NCBI GenBank assembly: GCA_020056865.1 | Contig: JAGVGX010000116.1 | Span: forward strand, 1 to 8,153 | DNA length: 8,153 nt | Reading direction: 5' to 3' | From: Desulfobacterales bacterium | Lineage (GTDB): Bacteria; Desulfobacterota; Desulfobacteria; Desulfobacterales; BuS5 | Shown here: piece by piece, positions 1 through 6,608 of the stretch | Numbering within the stretch: the first letter of the stretch is position 1 | Layout of the letters: each line of letters begins with the position of its first letter | Program-made: the position numbers and the translations under genes | The notes under the pieces: model-generated | Seen by the model: only the letters and a program-made list of their open reading frames with translations | Database searches by the model: none | Told to the model about the DNA's origin: nothing

Positions 1-80
1 CCAATAGGTGTGGCAACCACATATAAAATGCCTGGGGTATTCGTATCCGAAGGATCAGCGGTATGCAAGTTCGAATGCAT
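1..80 (-). CDS. rsmI: RsmI, 16S rRNA 2'-O-ribose methyltransferase (N-terminal fragment)
   Basis: Only the first 26 codons are inside the window; the gene continues past the left edge. The frame opened by the ATG at 80-78 ends in the visible residues PGILYVVATPIG, which is the hallmark N-terminal beta strand and loop of RsmI, the tetrapyrrole-methylase-fold enzyme that 2'-O-methylates C1402 of 16S rRNA in the decoding centre using S-adenosylmethionine. The ATG is preceded by GAGG about 9 nt upstream, within yraN. The start lies inside the last codons of yraN, giving a 26-nt out-of-frame overlap, so the two are probably translationally coupled. About 16 residues precede the conserved strand, a normal or slightly long leader. 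yraN and rsmI are frequent neighbours in bacteria, which supports the call. The identification rests on a short stretch but the motif is very specific. Confidence 0.85.
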   Translation of the reverse strand, partial: MHSNLHTADPSDTNTPGILYVVATPI

Positions 81-429
81 TTTTAACAACCTCTACAATC
101 GGCCTGTTTTCGCAAAAACGGATGGCAGCCACGTCAAATCTTGCTTTAGCATTACACTGGCCTGTTGATTTAAGGTAATACAGGGCCACCATGGAAATTT
201 TTCTTTGTTTTTTGGGTGTTACCGCCCATTTAGGATTGCCGAACGCCTCGGTTCTGGCGGCTTTAACCTCAACAAAAACAAGGGTATCACCATCTTTTGC
301 TATGATATCAATTTCACCCAGCTGATTCCGGTAATTGCGCTTGAGAATCTTGTATCCATGATTTTTACTTAAGTATTTGGCTGCAATAGATTCGCTTTTT
401 TCACCGAACTTCTGCTTTTCATTTAACAT
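55..429 (-). CDS. yraN: YraN/UPF0102 family nuclease-fold protein
   Basis: A 124-residue protein with the whole UPF0102 pattern: FGEKSESIAAKYL near the N terminus, then GYKILKRNYRNQLGEIDIIAKDG, then LVFVEVKAARTEAFGNP and a C-terminal FDVAAIRF strand. Residues E39, D41, E54 and K56 match the acidic-x-acidic ... E-x-K layout of the PD-(D/E)XK/Holliday-resolvase-like nuclease fold to which the family is assigned. The cellular role of YraN is not firmly established; the fold suggests DNA binding or cleavage, but that is inference. Length is typical. The ATG start at 429 is 14 nt after the rnhB stop and has no clear Shine-Dalgarno, so translation may depend on coupling with rnhB. The gene is followed by rsmI, which overlaps its end. 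The rnhB-yraN pairing is widespread and supports the assignment. Confidence 0.93.
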   Translation of the reverse strand: MLNEKQKFGEKSESIAAKYLSKNHGYKILKRNYRNQLGEIDIIAKDGDTLVFVEVKAARTEAFGNPKWAVTPKKQRKISMVALYYLKSTGQCNAKARFDVAAIRFCENRPIVEVVKNAFELAYR

Positions 430-443
430 AACATTTTTTATAA

Positions 444-1052
444 TTAGATGTATTCTTTAACACCTTTAAATGATCTTCTGTGAATCGGGCAGGGGCCATG
501 CTTTTTAATTGCATCTTTATGCAAGCGGGTTGGATATCCCTTGTGGCTGTTAAAACCGTATTGAGGGTAATCATTATGGTAGGCTTCCATGATTCTGTCT
601 CGGGTAACTTTTGCAAGAATGGACGCAGCTGCAATTGAAATACTTAATGAATCGCCCTTAGGGATTGTTTGCTGTGGAAGTTCAGAATCAATACCGAATG
701 TTCCGTCGATTAAAAGATAATCAGGGACAGGGTTAAGGGTTTCAACGGCCTGGGACATGGAACACAAGGCCGCCTGCAAAATATTTATCTGATCTATTTT
801 TTCATGACCAACCACACCTATGCCGAAGGATACAGCATACTCGCAGATAATATCAAATAAATACTCTCTTTTTTTGGAGGATAATTTTTTAGAGTCATTG
901 ATACCAATTTCAGGTATAGTATCAGGAAAAATAACTGCTGCGGAAACAACAGGCCCAGCCAAAGGGCCTCGGCCTGCTTCGTCTACACCGGCAACAAGCG
1001 AATACCCTTTTCTTAAGGCCCTTTTTTCAAAGAGCCATAAGTCCGGTTTCAT
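444..1052 (-). CDS. rnhB: Ribonuclease HII
   Basis: RNase HII cuts the RNA strand of RNA/DNA hybrids and begins ribonucleotide excision repair in the cytoplasm. Counting from the ATG at 1052 the protein has 202 residues. The N-terminal VAGVDEAGRGPLAGPVV motif supplies D24 and E25 and the GRG loop that senses the 2'-OH; D116 sits in LLIDG and D134 in PKGDSLSISIAAASILAKVTRDR. The spacings D24-D116 (92) and D24-D134 (110) equal those of the E. coli catalytic residues D16, D108 and D126, so the active site is complete. The start is uncertain: an in-frame TTG at 1067 would add five residues. Neither start has a convincing ribosome binding site; I prefer the ATG because it is the commoner codon and puts the first motif at a normal distance. 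The gene follows rplS closely (8 or 23 nt, depending on start) and precedes yraN. Confidence 0.95.
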   Translation of the reverse strand: MKPDLWLFEKRALRKGYSLVAGVDEAGRGPLAGPVVSAAVIFPDTIPEIGINDSKKLSSKKREYLFDIICEYAVSFGIGVVGHEKIDQINILQAALCSMSQAVETLNPVPDYLLIDGTFGIDSELPQQTIPKGDSLSISIAAASILAKVTRDRIMEAYHNDYPQYGFNSHKGYPTRLHKDAIKKHGPCPIHRRSFKGVKEYI

Positions 1053-1075
1053 AAGAGGCTGTGTCAAAATATGTA

Positions 1076-1423
1076 TTAATTCACTCTGCGTTCTCTTATT
1101 CTTGCGGCTTTTCCTCTAAGCGTGCGCAAATAGTAGATTTTTGAGCGGCGAACACGTCCATGAGTTACAATTTCAATTTTGTCAATTGTTGGTGAATGCA
1201 GATGAAAAATTCGCTCAACACCAACACCGTAAGAAATTTTTCGAACAGTAAACGTGGCATTAGACAAGCCTTTACGCTTACCGATGACCACACCTTCGAA
1301 AATCTGGATACGTTCTTTTTCACCCTCTTTGATCTTGGTATGAACTTTAACGGTATCACCTGGGATGAAATTAGGTACATCAAGACGCATGGTTTCTTTT
1401 TTTAATTGTTCCAATATGTTCAT
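1076..1423 (-). CDS. rplS: 50S ribosomal protein L19
   Basis: A 115-residue protein matching bacterial L19 end to end: an N-terminal helix, [34 protein letters not shown], the [22 protein letters not shown] block and the basic C terminus [16 protein letters not shown]19 sits at the interface between the 30S and 50S subunits. Length is the family standard. The ATG at 1423 has a good GGGAG Shine-Dalgarno about 6 nt upstream. In many bacteria rplS directly follows trmD; here a TrmD-associated methyltransferase gene and a 157-nt gap containing a repeat element lie between, so this gene may have its own promoter (see 1523-1552). rnhB follows closely. Confidence 0.99.
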   Translation of the reverse strand: MNILEQLKKETMRLDVPNFIPGDTVKVHTKIKEGEKERIQIFEGVVIGKRKGLSNATFTVRKISYGVGVERIFHLHSPTIDKIEIVTHGRVRRSKIYYLRTLRGKAARIRERRVN

Positions 1424-1450
1424 ATCTTCTCCCGACCCTTAAGGCCATTG

Positions 1451-1523
1451 TGAGACCTTTGCAAAACGCCCCTTTTCGCCTTCCTTGAACTTGAACGAAA
1501 TTGACCATTTTTCAAAGATCTCA
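1451..1523. repeat. MITE/REP-like imperfect inverted-repeat element, 73 bp
   Basis: The left end TGAGACCTTTGCAAAA (1451-1466) is an imperfect inverted copy of the right end TTTTTCAAAGATCTCA (1508-1523): 14 of 16 positions pair. The element is non-coding and flanked by the same five bases, CATTG, at 1446-1450 and 1522-1526; the second copy overlaps the right terminus by two bases, so this may be a target duplication or chance. The interior contains a tandem TTGAACTTGAAC (1485-1496). The shape fits a miniature inverted-repeat transposable element or a REP-type intergenic repeat; as RNA it would fold into a long hairpin in the rplS leader. No second copy was seen in this window, so the repeat status is inferred from the termini only. 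Confidence 0.55.
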
Positions 1524-1552
1524 TTGTATGTGTATGTTTTTATTTATTACAA
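1523..1552 (-). promoter_or_regulatory. Possible weak sigma70 promoter for rplS
   Basis: Read on the minus strand, TTGTAA (1552-1547) and TACAAT (1528-1523) are separated by 18 nt. The -10 box matches the consensus at five of six positions and the -35 at four of six, in very AT-rich DNA where such matches arise by chance. If real, transcription would start about 1516, inside the inverted-repeat element, and make an rplS leader of roughly 90 nt. Confidence 0.3.
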
Positions 1553-1580
1553 TAAAATCATGAAAAAAAATTGGTTAATA

Positions 1581-2141
1581 TTAAAAACCTGCTCCCAAGA
1601 GCCGGTCAAGTATAATAGCTGAAGCAGACCTAACCGAAAGATGGTTATATTCGGTAAAACCTTTAATCGGTTCTAAAACGTAATCCGCTTTAGATACGAG
1701 CTCTTTAGATAGCCCCCAGGCAGTTCCAAAGATTAACAGATAAGGTTGTTCTAACTTAAGCATATCGCTAAATTGCGCCATGCTGATACGGTTATGCTCT
1801 GCCTTTGCAGATGTTACAACTATTTTCGGGTAAGATCCGCAATCATTTTTTATATGTTCAACAACATCTTCCAATGTTTTTTTTATATCAATTAGTTGAA
1901 GTGCCGCTGCCCGTGCAGGATTATATTGTAACCCTGCTCCTTTTGTCCAGTGGGAAACAATCCTTTCTATAAGCTTTTTTTGATCACAAAGTGGTGTTAC
2001 AACATAAAATGATTTAATACCATATGTTTTTGCCAGTCGTGACATATCGTGCAAATCAAGATTTGTTACAGCCGATGCTATTTTATCTCCATTCTTGTTA
2101 ACTACCGGATAATGCGTCAGAGCCATGTAAAGATTGGGCAT
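1581..2141 (-). CDS. TrmD-associated SPOUT-fold RNA methyltransferase (TM1570-like)
   Basis: A protein of about 186 residues from the ATG at 2141. It begins MPNLYMALTHYPVVNKNGDKIASAVTNLDLHDMSR split across the start of the domain, and carries IFGTAWGLSKELV (around 137-149) and YNHLSVRSASAIILDR (around 165-180), the SAM-binding knot motifs of SPOUT methyltransferases. It fits the family of putative SAM-dependent RNA methyltransferases represented by Thermotoga TM1570, recalled as a domain fused to or next to TrmD in several lineages. The RNA target is unknown; tRNA or rRNA is likely. The frame extends up to a TTG at 2162, and an ATG at 2126 is also possible; none has a clear Shine-Dalgarno. 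With the chosen start it overlaps the trmD end by 44 nt in another frame, so translational coupling with trmD is likely. Confidence 0.85.
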   Translation of the reverse strand: MPNLYMALTHYPVVNKNGDKIASAVTNLDLHDMSRLAKTYGIKSFYVVTPLCDQKKLIERIVSHWTKGAGLQYNPARAAALQLIDIKKTLEDVVEHIKNDCGSYPKIVVTSAKAEHNRISMAQFSDMLKLEQPYLLIFGTAWGLSKELVSKADYVLEPIKGFTEYNHLSVRSASAIILDRLLGAGF

Positions 2142-2883
2142 GTATAATGTTTTCAATATCAATACACCATTTCTTAAGAATTTCTATTTCTTTCTCATCC
2201 AATCTTTTATTCTCCAGCAGATCTTTTCTTTTTAAAAAGGTTCGCTTCAGAGCTGTTTCAAGCCGCCATCTTTCAATTTCAAAATGGTTGCCGGATAGTA
2301 AAACATCAGGCACATCAGACCCTTCAAAATTATGAGGCCGCGTAAACTGTGCATACTTAATCAGTTGGTTTGAGAACGTATCTTTTTCAGCCGAATCAGC
2401 CCCGCCAAGAACGCCTGGAATCAATCGGGTTACGGCATCGATGATGACCATGGCACCGAGTTCTCCTCCGGTAAGAATAAAATCTCCAATAGAAATTTCA
2501 AAATCAACAAACGTGTTACAAATACGTTCATCAATTCCTTCATAACGGCCACATACGAGAATAAGCCCGTCAAGTGCTGCCAGTTTTCCTGCGATATCCT
2601 GATTAAATTTCAGCCCTTGAGGTGAAAGTAAAATCGTTTTTGATAAAGGCGTTTGTTCTTTTGCCGATCTGATCGCAGCAGCAAGCGGTTCGGGCTTCAT
2701 AATCATGCCGGAACCTCCACCATATGGCCTGTCATCGGTTACCCGGTGCCTGCCTTTTGCAAAATCTCTGATATTCACGGTAGAAGAACATATTTTTTTT
2801 TGATCTATAGCCCTTCTAATCATACCATGATTCCAGAATTGATCAAACATGTCCGGAAATATAGTTAGAATCGTAAAATCCAT
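2098..2883 (-). CDS. trmD: tRNA (guanine-N1)-methyltransferase TrmD
   Basis: TrmD methylates N1 of G37 next to the anticodon of a tRNA subset, preventing +1 frameshifting; it is a SAM-dependent dimer with a deep trefoil knot. The 261-residue protein shows every landmark: FTILTIFPDMF at the start, DDRPYGGGSGM (50-60), LVCGRYEGIDER (109-120), SIGDFILTGGELGAM (131-145), then R153 and D168, which align with the E. coli catalytic pair R154 and D169, and VLLSGNHFEIERWR in the C-terminal domain. Length is normal, so this is the complete stand-alone enzyme rather than a truncated fusion. The ATG at 2883 follows the rimM stop by 12 nt with only a weak GGGTAG site. The end overlaps the downstream SPOUT methyltransferase gene out of frame. 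Confidence 0.98.
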   Translation of the reverse strand: MDFTILTIFPDMFDQFWNHGMIRRAIDQKKICSSTVNIRDFAKGRHRVTDDRPYGGGSGMIMKPEPLAAAIRSAKEQTPLSKTILLSPQGLKFNQDIAGKLAALDGLILVCGRYEGIDERICNTFVDFEISIGDFILTGGELGAMVIIDAVTRLIPGVLGGADSAEKDTFSNQLIKYAQFTRPHNFEGSDVPDVLLSGNHFEIERWRLETALKRTFLKRKDLLENKRLDEKEIEILKKWCIDIENIIHAQSLHGSDALSGS

Positions 2884-2895
2884 ATATTCTACCCG

Positions 2896-3447
2896 TCACA
2901 GGCCTTCGGGCAAATCAATTATCATCTTTTTTTTTTTCAAATCAATACTTAAAACTACGGTATCAACCGCAGGAATCAGAACCTCATTTTTTGTATTTAT
3001 ATCCGGATTTGTAACAACATAAACATCATTTGCCCCTGTAGGAATGATTGAGCTCACCTTGCCGACATATTGTTTATTGATCGTATATACCGATAATCCT
3101 ATGATATCAAACCAGTAATAACTTCCATCATCAGGTTGCGTCAAAAGCCTTTTTTCAATATAAATCACTGAACCGATAAGTGCTTCAGCGGCACTACGGC
3201 TATCAATCCCTTCAAGAGACAAAATAACAGCACGATGATGAGGTTTAGCCGATTGTATGGCGTATGATTGCTCTGAACCATCTGCGTTTTGAACAAGAAC
3301 CAGATCCTTTGGTTTAAATACATCGATGGATTCAGCATATGAGTGTATCTTGAGATTGCCTTTTAAGCCATGGAGACCGGTAATTTCCCCGATGAGAAGG
3401 AACCCTTTCTTTTTATCGGTATTGTTATTCCAGGATCTCAAGGACAC
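2896..3447 (-). CDS. rimM: Ribosome maturation factor RimM
   Basis: RimM binds S19 and helps the 30S head mature. The protein is about 183 residues. The N-terminal RimM domain begins [21 protein letters not shown] (18-37), and a PRC-barrel domain follows from about 109: [30 protein letters not shown] and the closing LIPAVDTVV ... IDLPEGL, which is diagnostic. There is no ATG before the first conserved strand: the reading frame offers a GTG at 3447 and a TTG at 3441, both inside the last codons of khpA. I use the GTG, which gives a 23-nt overlap with khpA; neither start has a strong Shine-Dalgarno, so reinitiation by ribosomes finishing khpA is likely. The neighbourhood rpsP-khpA-rimM-trmD is the standard one for this gene. 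Confidence 0.97.
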   Translation of the reverse strand: MSLRSWNNNTDKKKGFLLIGEITGLHGLKGNLKIHSYAESIDVFKPKDLVLVQNADGSEQSYAIQSAKPHHRAVILSLEGIDSRSAAEALIGSVIYIEKRLLTQPDDGSYYWFDIIGLSVYTINKQYVGKVSSIIPTGANDVYVVTNPDINTKNEVLIPAVDTVVLSIDLKKKKMIIDLPEGL

Positions 3448-3655
3448 TGCGTTTTTTTATCTTGGCGGATGCCGCACTTAAAATGGCACGCATGGCTCTT
3501 GCTGTACGTCCCTGTTTACCTATAACCTTCCCAAGGTCTTCTTTTGCCACTTTAAGCTCCAATACCGAAGTCTGGTTGCCAATCACCTCTGTAACCTCTA
3601 CTTGATCCGGATTGTCAACAAGTGCCCGCGCAATGTAAGTTATCAGCTCTTTCAT
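3425..3655 (-). CDS. khpA: KhpA-type KH-domain RNA-binding protein
   Basis: A 76-residue single KH domain (former YlqC/UPF0109). The GxxG loop that holds RNA is intact as G46-K47-Q48-G49 in [20 protein letters not shown], and the N terminus [19 protein letters not shown] is typical of the family. KhpA proteins bind many RNAs, often with KhpB, and in Gram-positive bacteria affect cell division and small-RNA networks; the role in this lineage is not established. The ATG at 3655 has a strong AAAGGAG about 9 nt upstream. It sits between rpsP and rimM, its usual place, and its last codons contain the rimM start. A 113-nt AT-rich gap separates it from rpsP upstream. Confidence 0.96.
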   Translation of the reverse strand: MKELITYIARALVDNPDQVEVTEVIGNQTSVLELKVAKEDLGKVIGKQGRTARAMRAILSAASAKIKKRSVLEILE

Positions 3656-3768
3656 AGATATATCTCCTTTGCTAACTGTTCAAGAACAATAAGGGAAAAC
3701 ATGATGCTTCTTAACCAATACGTGACAAAACAATTTAATGGGAATCTTAATTTTAATTAATATATGTT

Positions 3769-4023
3769 TTAAATAGTATGCTTAAAAATGCCCTCTTTTT
3801 TAAATATGCTGTTAACTGTACTTGTGGGGATAGCACCCTGACCTACCCAGTATTGTACCCGGTCTCCTTTTATTTTGACTTTTGCCGGGTTATGCAAAGG
3901 GTCATATGTCCCTACAGTCTCTATAAACCTGCCGTCTCTGGGGGAATCGTTATCAGCCACAACGATTCTATAAAAAGGTTTCTTTTTTGCACCACCTCTG
4001 GCCAATCTGATTTTAACTGACAT
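3769..4023 (-). CDS. rpsP: 30S ribosomal protein S16
   Basis: An 84-residue S16: [40 protein letters not shown] and [15 protein letters not shown] are all family signatures. S16 is an early 30S assembly protein that binds the 5' domain and central region of 16S rRNA. The frame stays open ten codons further upstream, to a methionine at 4053 inside ffh, but the ATG at 4023 is clearly right: it starts exactly at the conserved [11 protein letters not shown] and has AAGGAG about 6 nt before it. That Shine-Dalgarno overlaps the ffh stop codon, and the gap to ffh is only 10 nt, so the two are cotranscribed and probably coupled. Confidence 0.99.
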   Translation of the reverse strand: MSVKIRLARGGAKKKPFYRIVVADNDSPRDGRFIETVGTYDPLHNPAKVKIKGDRVQYWVGQGAIPTSTVNSIFKKEGIFKHTI

Positions 4024-4033
4024 TTTTTCTCCT

Positions 4034-5365
4034 TCAGATTGGAAGCATGCCACGTTTTAAACCGCGCATACCCCCTTTGTTTAATTTTTTCATCATCTTC
4101 ATTACGTGAGCATAATTCTTAAGCAGTTTGTTAACATCCTGCACTTGTGTGCCACTTCCCATGGCAATTCTTTTCCTGCGGCTTCCATTTATTATGGTAT
4201 ACTTTGATCTTTCCTCCAACGTCATGGAGTTGATCATGGCTTCTATTTTGACAAACTCGTTTTCGTCTACCTTAAGCTTTTTAAGCTGTTTGTTGTTACC
4301 AACCCCGGGAATCATGCCTAACAGTTCATCCAATGAGCCTATTTTTCGTATTTGAACCATCTGATAACGAAAATCATCTAATGTGAAACTGTTTTTTCTT
4401 ATTTTGCTTTCAAGTTCAGCAGCTTTTTTTTCATCAACAACCGATTGTGCTTTTTCAATAAAGGTCAGCACATCTCCCATGCCAAGTATCCTGGAAGACA
4501 ATCTATCCGGATAAAAAGGCTCAATATCTTCGGGTTTTTCGCCTGTGCCGATATATTTTACAGGTTTACCAGACACCGCATGTATTGAAAGTGCAGCACC
4601 ACCGCGCGCATCGCCATCCATTTTTGTAAGAACTACACCGCTGATATCAAGAACATTGTCAAACGATGTTGCAATATTTACAGCATCCTGGCCAGTCATG
4701 GCATCTGCTACAAGAAGAATTTCAACAGGATGAATCGTTTGTTTTATTTGACGAAGTTCATCCATAAGCTCATCATCTATATGCAGACGTCCAGCTGTGT
4801 CAAGAAGCAGTGTGTCGTATCCCTTTTGCTGAGCCTCTTTTAATGCCTCCCGGCATATATTGACCGGACTCATTTGAGGATCAGATGGGAAAACAGGAAC
4901 ACAAATTTGTTGTCCTATCTTTTTAAGCTGACTGATTGCTGCCGGCCTGTATACATCCGCAGGCACCAAAAAAGGTTTTCTCCCCTTTTTTGTTAATAAA
5001 AGAGCGATTTTTCCGACTGAAGTTGTTTTCCCGGATCCCTGAAGGCCAACAAACATGATCGACGAAAGATTTGATTCGGAAAAATTCAATTCTTTATGCA
5101 TCGAACCCATCAGATCGGTCAGCTCTTCGTTGACGATCTTGATAACCTGTTGCCCTGGCGTGAGGCTCGACATCACTTCCTGGCCCAAAGCACGTTCTTT
5201 TATTTCAGAAATAAATTTTTTAACAACTTTGTAATGAACATCGGCCTCAAGTAAAGCAATTCTTACTTCTTTAAGGCCATCTTCAATGTTATTTTCAGAT
5301 AATTTGCCATGACCTTTGAGTTTTTTAAATACCGTATTCAGTTTGTCGCTTAAATTGTCAAACAT
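4034..5365 (-). CDS. ffh: Signal recognition particle GTPase Ffh (SRP54)
   Basis: Ffh binds 4.5S RNA and signal sequences on nascent chains and delivers ribosomes to FtsY at the inner membrane. The protein is 443 residues from the ATG at 5365 (MFDNLSDKL, as in E. coli). It has the N-terminal helical bundle, then the G domain with GLQGSGKTT (107-115), DTAGR (189-193) and [10 protein letters not shown] (247-256), and a methionine-rich M domain with the RNA-binding [12 protein letters not shown] (395-406) and a C-terminal [19 protein letters not shown]. An ATG at 5371 is two codons earlier, but the GGGA upstream lies only 3 nt from it and 9 nt from the chosen start. It is the first gene of the operon after a good promoter at 5396-5424. 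Confidence 0.99.
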   Translation of the reverse strand: MFDNLSDKLNTVFKKLKGHGKLSENNIEDGLKEVRIALLEADVHYKVVKKFISEIKERALGQEVMSSLTPGQQVIKIVNEELTDLMGSMHKELNFSESNLSSIMFVGLQGSGKTTSVGKIALLLTKKGRKPFLVPADVYRPAAISQLKKIGQQICVPVFPSDPQMSPVNICREALKEAQQKGYDTLLLDTAGRLHIDDELMDELRQIKQTIHPVEILLVADAMTGQDAVNIATSFDNVLDISGVVLTKMDGDARGGAALSIHAVSGKPVKYIGTGEKPEDIEPFYPDRLSSRILGMGDVLTFIEKAQSVVDEKKAAELESKIRKNSFTLDDFRYQMVQIRKIGSLDELLGMIPGVGNNKQLKKLKVDENEFVKIEAMINSMTLEERSKYTIINGSRRKRIAMGSGTQVQDVNKLLKNYAHVMKMMKKLNKGGMRGLKRGMLPI

Positions 5366-5395
5366 ACGCATAAGTCCCGAAAATGAAAAAACTTA

Positions 5396-5424
5396 TTGAT
5401 AGTCTTTGACTCGTCAGATGTCAA
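5396..5424 (-). promoter_or_regulatory. Sigma70-type promoter of the ffh-rpsP-trmD operon
   Basis: On the minus strand a perfect TTGACA -35 box (5424-5419) is followed after 17 nt by TATCAA (5401-5396), four of six matches to TATAAT. The start of transcription would be near 5389, leaving a leader of about 25 nt to the ffh ATG at 5365. It sits in the 83-nt gap between the dehydrogenase gene and ffh, exactly where an operon promoter is expected. The -35 box also forms one arm of a short inverted repeat, TTGAC-9-GTCAA (5424-5420 and 5410-5406), which could be an operator or coincidence. Confidence 0.7.
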
Positions 5425-5454
5425 GCAAAATAAACCAATACTACCATAACATTA

Positions 5455-6597
5455 TTATGAAAGCAACCTTCCAAGAATGAGTCTCTGGACTTCGGATGTA
5501 CCTTCTACAATCTGAAGAAGTTTGACGCTCTTGTAATACCTGGAAACCGGATATTCATTCATATATCCATACCCACCATGAATCTGCAAGGCATCACTTG
5601 CAACCTTTTCAACCATTTCCGATGCGTACAGTTTGGCAACCGTTGCTTCAAAGGTATGGCTTCGTCCCTTATCCTTGAGCCATGCTGCTTTAACATATTG
5701 ATTCCTCGCTAATTCGATGGCCACAGTCATATCAGCCAGCTTGAACTGTATGGACTGAAAATTGAATATGGGTTGTCCAAACTGAGACCTTGTCTTTGCA
5801 TATTTTAAAGCCTCATCAAAACATGCCTGAGCTGCTCCGACGGCAATAGCCGCAACGCTTATTCTACCAGTTTCCAGAACAGAAAGGTGCTGGGCAAATC
5901 CACTTTTTGGATCGCCAAGAAGGTTCTGTTTGGGTATACGACAATCTGAAAGAACCACTTCGTGTGTTGGCGAAGCAAGCCATGCCATCTTGTCGTATTT
6001 TCCACCAAGCTTAAAACCAGGAGCGTCCGGAGGAACGATGAATGTTGCAATAGTGTTATTATACCCTTCATCTTTGATTCTTGCAGCAACAAGAATTAAT
6101 GATGCATTTTTCAAACCAATGTTGGTCATAAACTGCTTTGTCCCGTTTAGAACCCATTCATCGCCCTGTAAGGAAGCTGTTGTTGTCAAAGCACCGGCAT
6201 CAGAGCCAGAATCCGGTTCCGTCAAACCAAAAGCACCTATTTTTTCTCCTTTTGCCAGAGGAACCAGCCATTTTTTTTTCTGCTCTTCAGTACCAAAAAC
6301 AAAAATTTCCTGAGCTACAACGCTTGTTGTCACATCAAGCAGCACCCCTAAGGGCAAATCACATCTTGATATTTCTTCAATGCAAAGATGCATGCTTATC
6401 CAGTCACTTCCCATACCGCCGTATTTTTCCGGAAAAGGTATTCCCATCAATCCAAGATTTGCCATCTTTTCCATTATATCATACGGATATTCACCGGTTT
6501 TTTCCATTTCTTCTGCCCTGGGCGCGATTTCTTTTCTGGCAAAGTTTCTTACTTCGTCACGAATCATTTTTTGCTCTTTTGTAAAATCAAAATCCAT
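5455..6597 (-). CDS. Acyl-CoA dehydrogenase family protein
   Basis: A 380-residue FAD-dependent acyl-CoA dehydrogenase, which introduces an alpha-beta double bond into an acyl-CoA and passes electrons to electron-transfer flavoprotein. Domains are complete: N-terminal helical domain (1-115), the beta domain with FGLTEPDSGSDAG (123-135), and the C-terminal helical domain with TRSQFGQPI (269-277) and QIHGGYGYMNEYPVSRYY (338-355). The catalytic base is present as E365 in IVEGTSEVQR, the position used by short- and medium-chain, butyryl-CoA and related enzymes. Substrate cannot be read from sequence. The ATG at 6597 has AGGAG 8 nt upstream, overlapping the stop of the DUF35 gene, so it belongs with the DUF35/thiolase genes. 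The gene ends in tandem stops (TAATAA) with no hairpin terminator before the ffh promoter. Confidence 0.96.
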   Translation of the reverse strand: MDFDFTKEQKMIRDEVRNFARKEIAPRAEEMEKTGEYPYDIMEKMANLGLMGIPFPEKYGGMGSDWISMHLCIEEISRCDLPLGVLLDVTTSVVAQEIFVFGTEEQKKKWLVPLAKGEKIGAFGLTEPDSGSDAGALTTTASLQGDEWVLNGTKQFMTNIGLKNASLILVAARIKDEGYNNTIATFIVPPDAPGFKLGGKYDKMAWLASPTHEVVLSDCRIPKQNLLGDPKSGFAQHLSVLETGRISVAAIAVGAAQACFDEALKYAKTRSQFGQPIFNFQSIQFKLADMTVAIELARNQYVKAAWLKDKGRSHTFEATVAKLYASEMVEKVASDALQIHGGYGYMNEYPVSRYYKSVKLLQIVEGTSEVQRLILGRLLS

Positions 6598-6608
6598 ATA
6601 CGCTTCTC

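Noticed and set aside
820..1119. Plus-strand open frame opposite rnhB
   Set aside because: Antisense shadow of a clearly conserved gene; no family motif, no ribosome site and low-complexity translation.
1560..1590. Possible terminator after the SPOUT methyltransferase: GGTT and AACC arms followed by a run of eight T on the minus strand
   Set aside because: Only four clean base pairs in the stem and partly inside the stop region; too weak to be a convincing intrinsic terminator.
3656..3768. Promoter or structured RNA in the 113-nt gap between rpsP and khpA (TTGTCA with a poor CATCAT at 16 nt, and an AT palindrome TTAATTAAAATTAA)
   Set aside because: The -10 box is poor and AT-rich palindromes are expected by chance here; apart from the khpA ribosome site nothing in the gap can be supported.
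4024..4053. Longer S16 with ten extra N-terminal residues starting inside ffh
   Set aside because: The conserved S16 N terminus and the AAGGAG site both fix the start at 4023.
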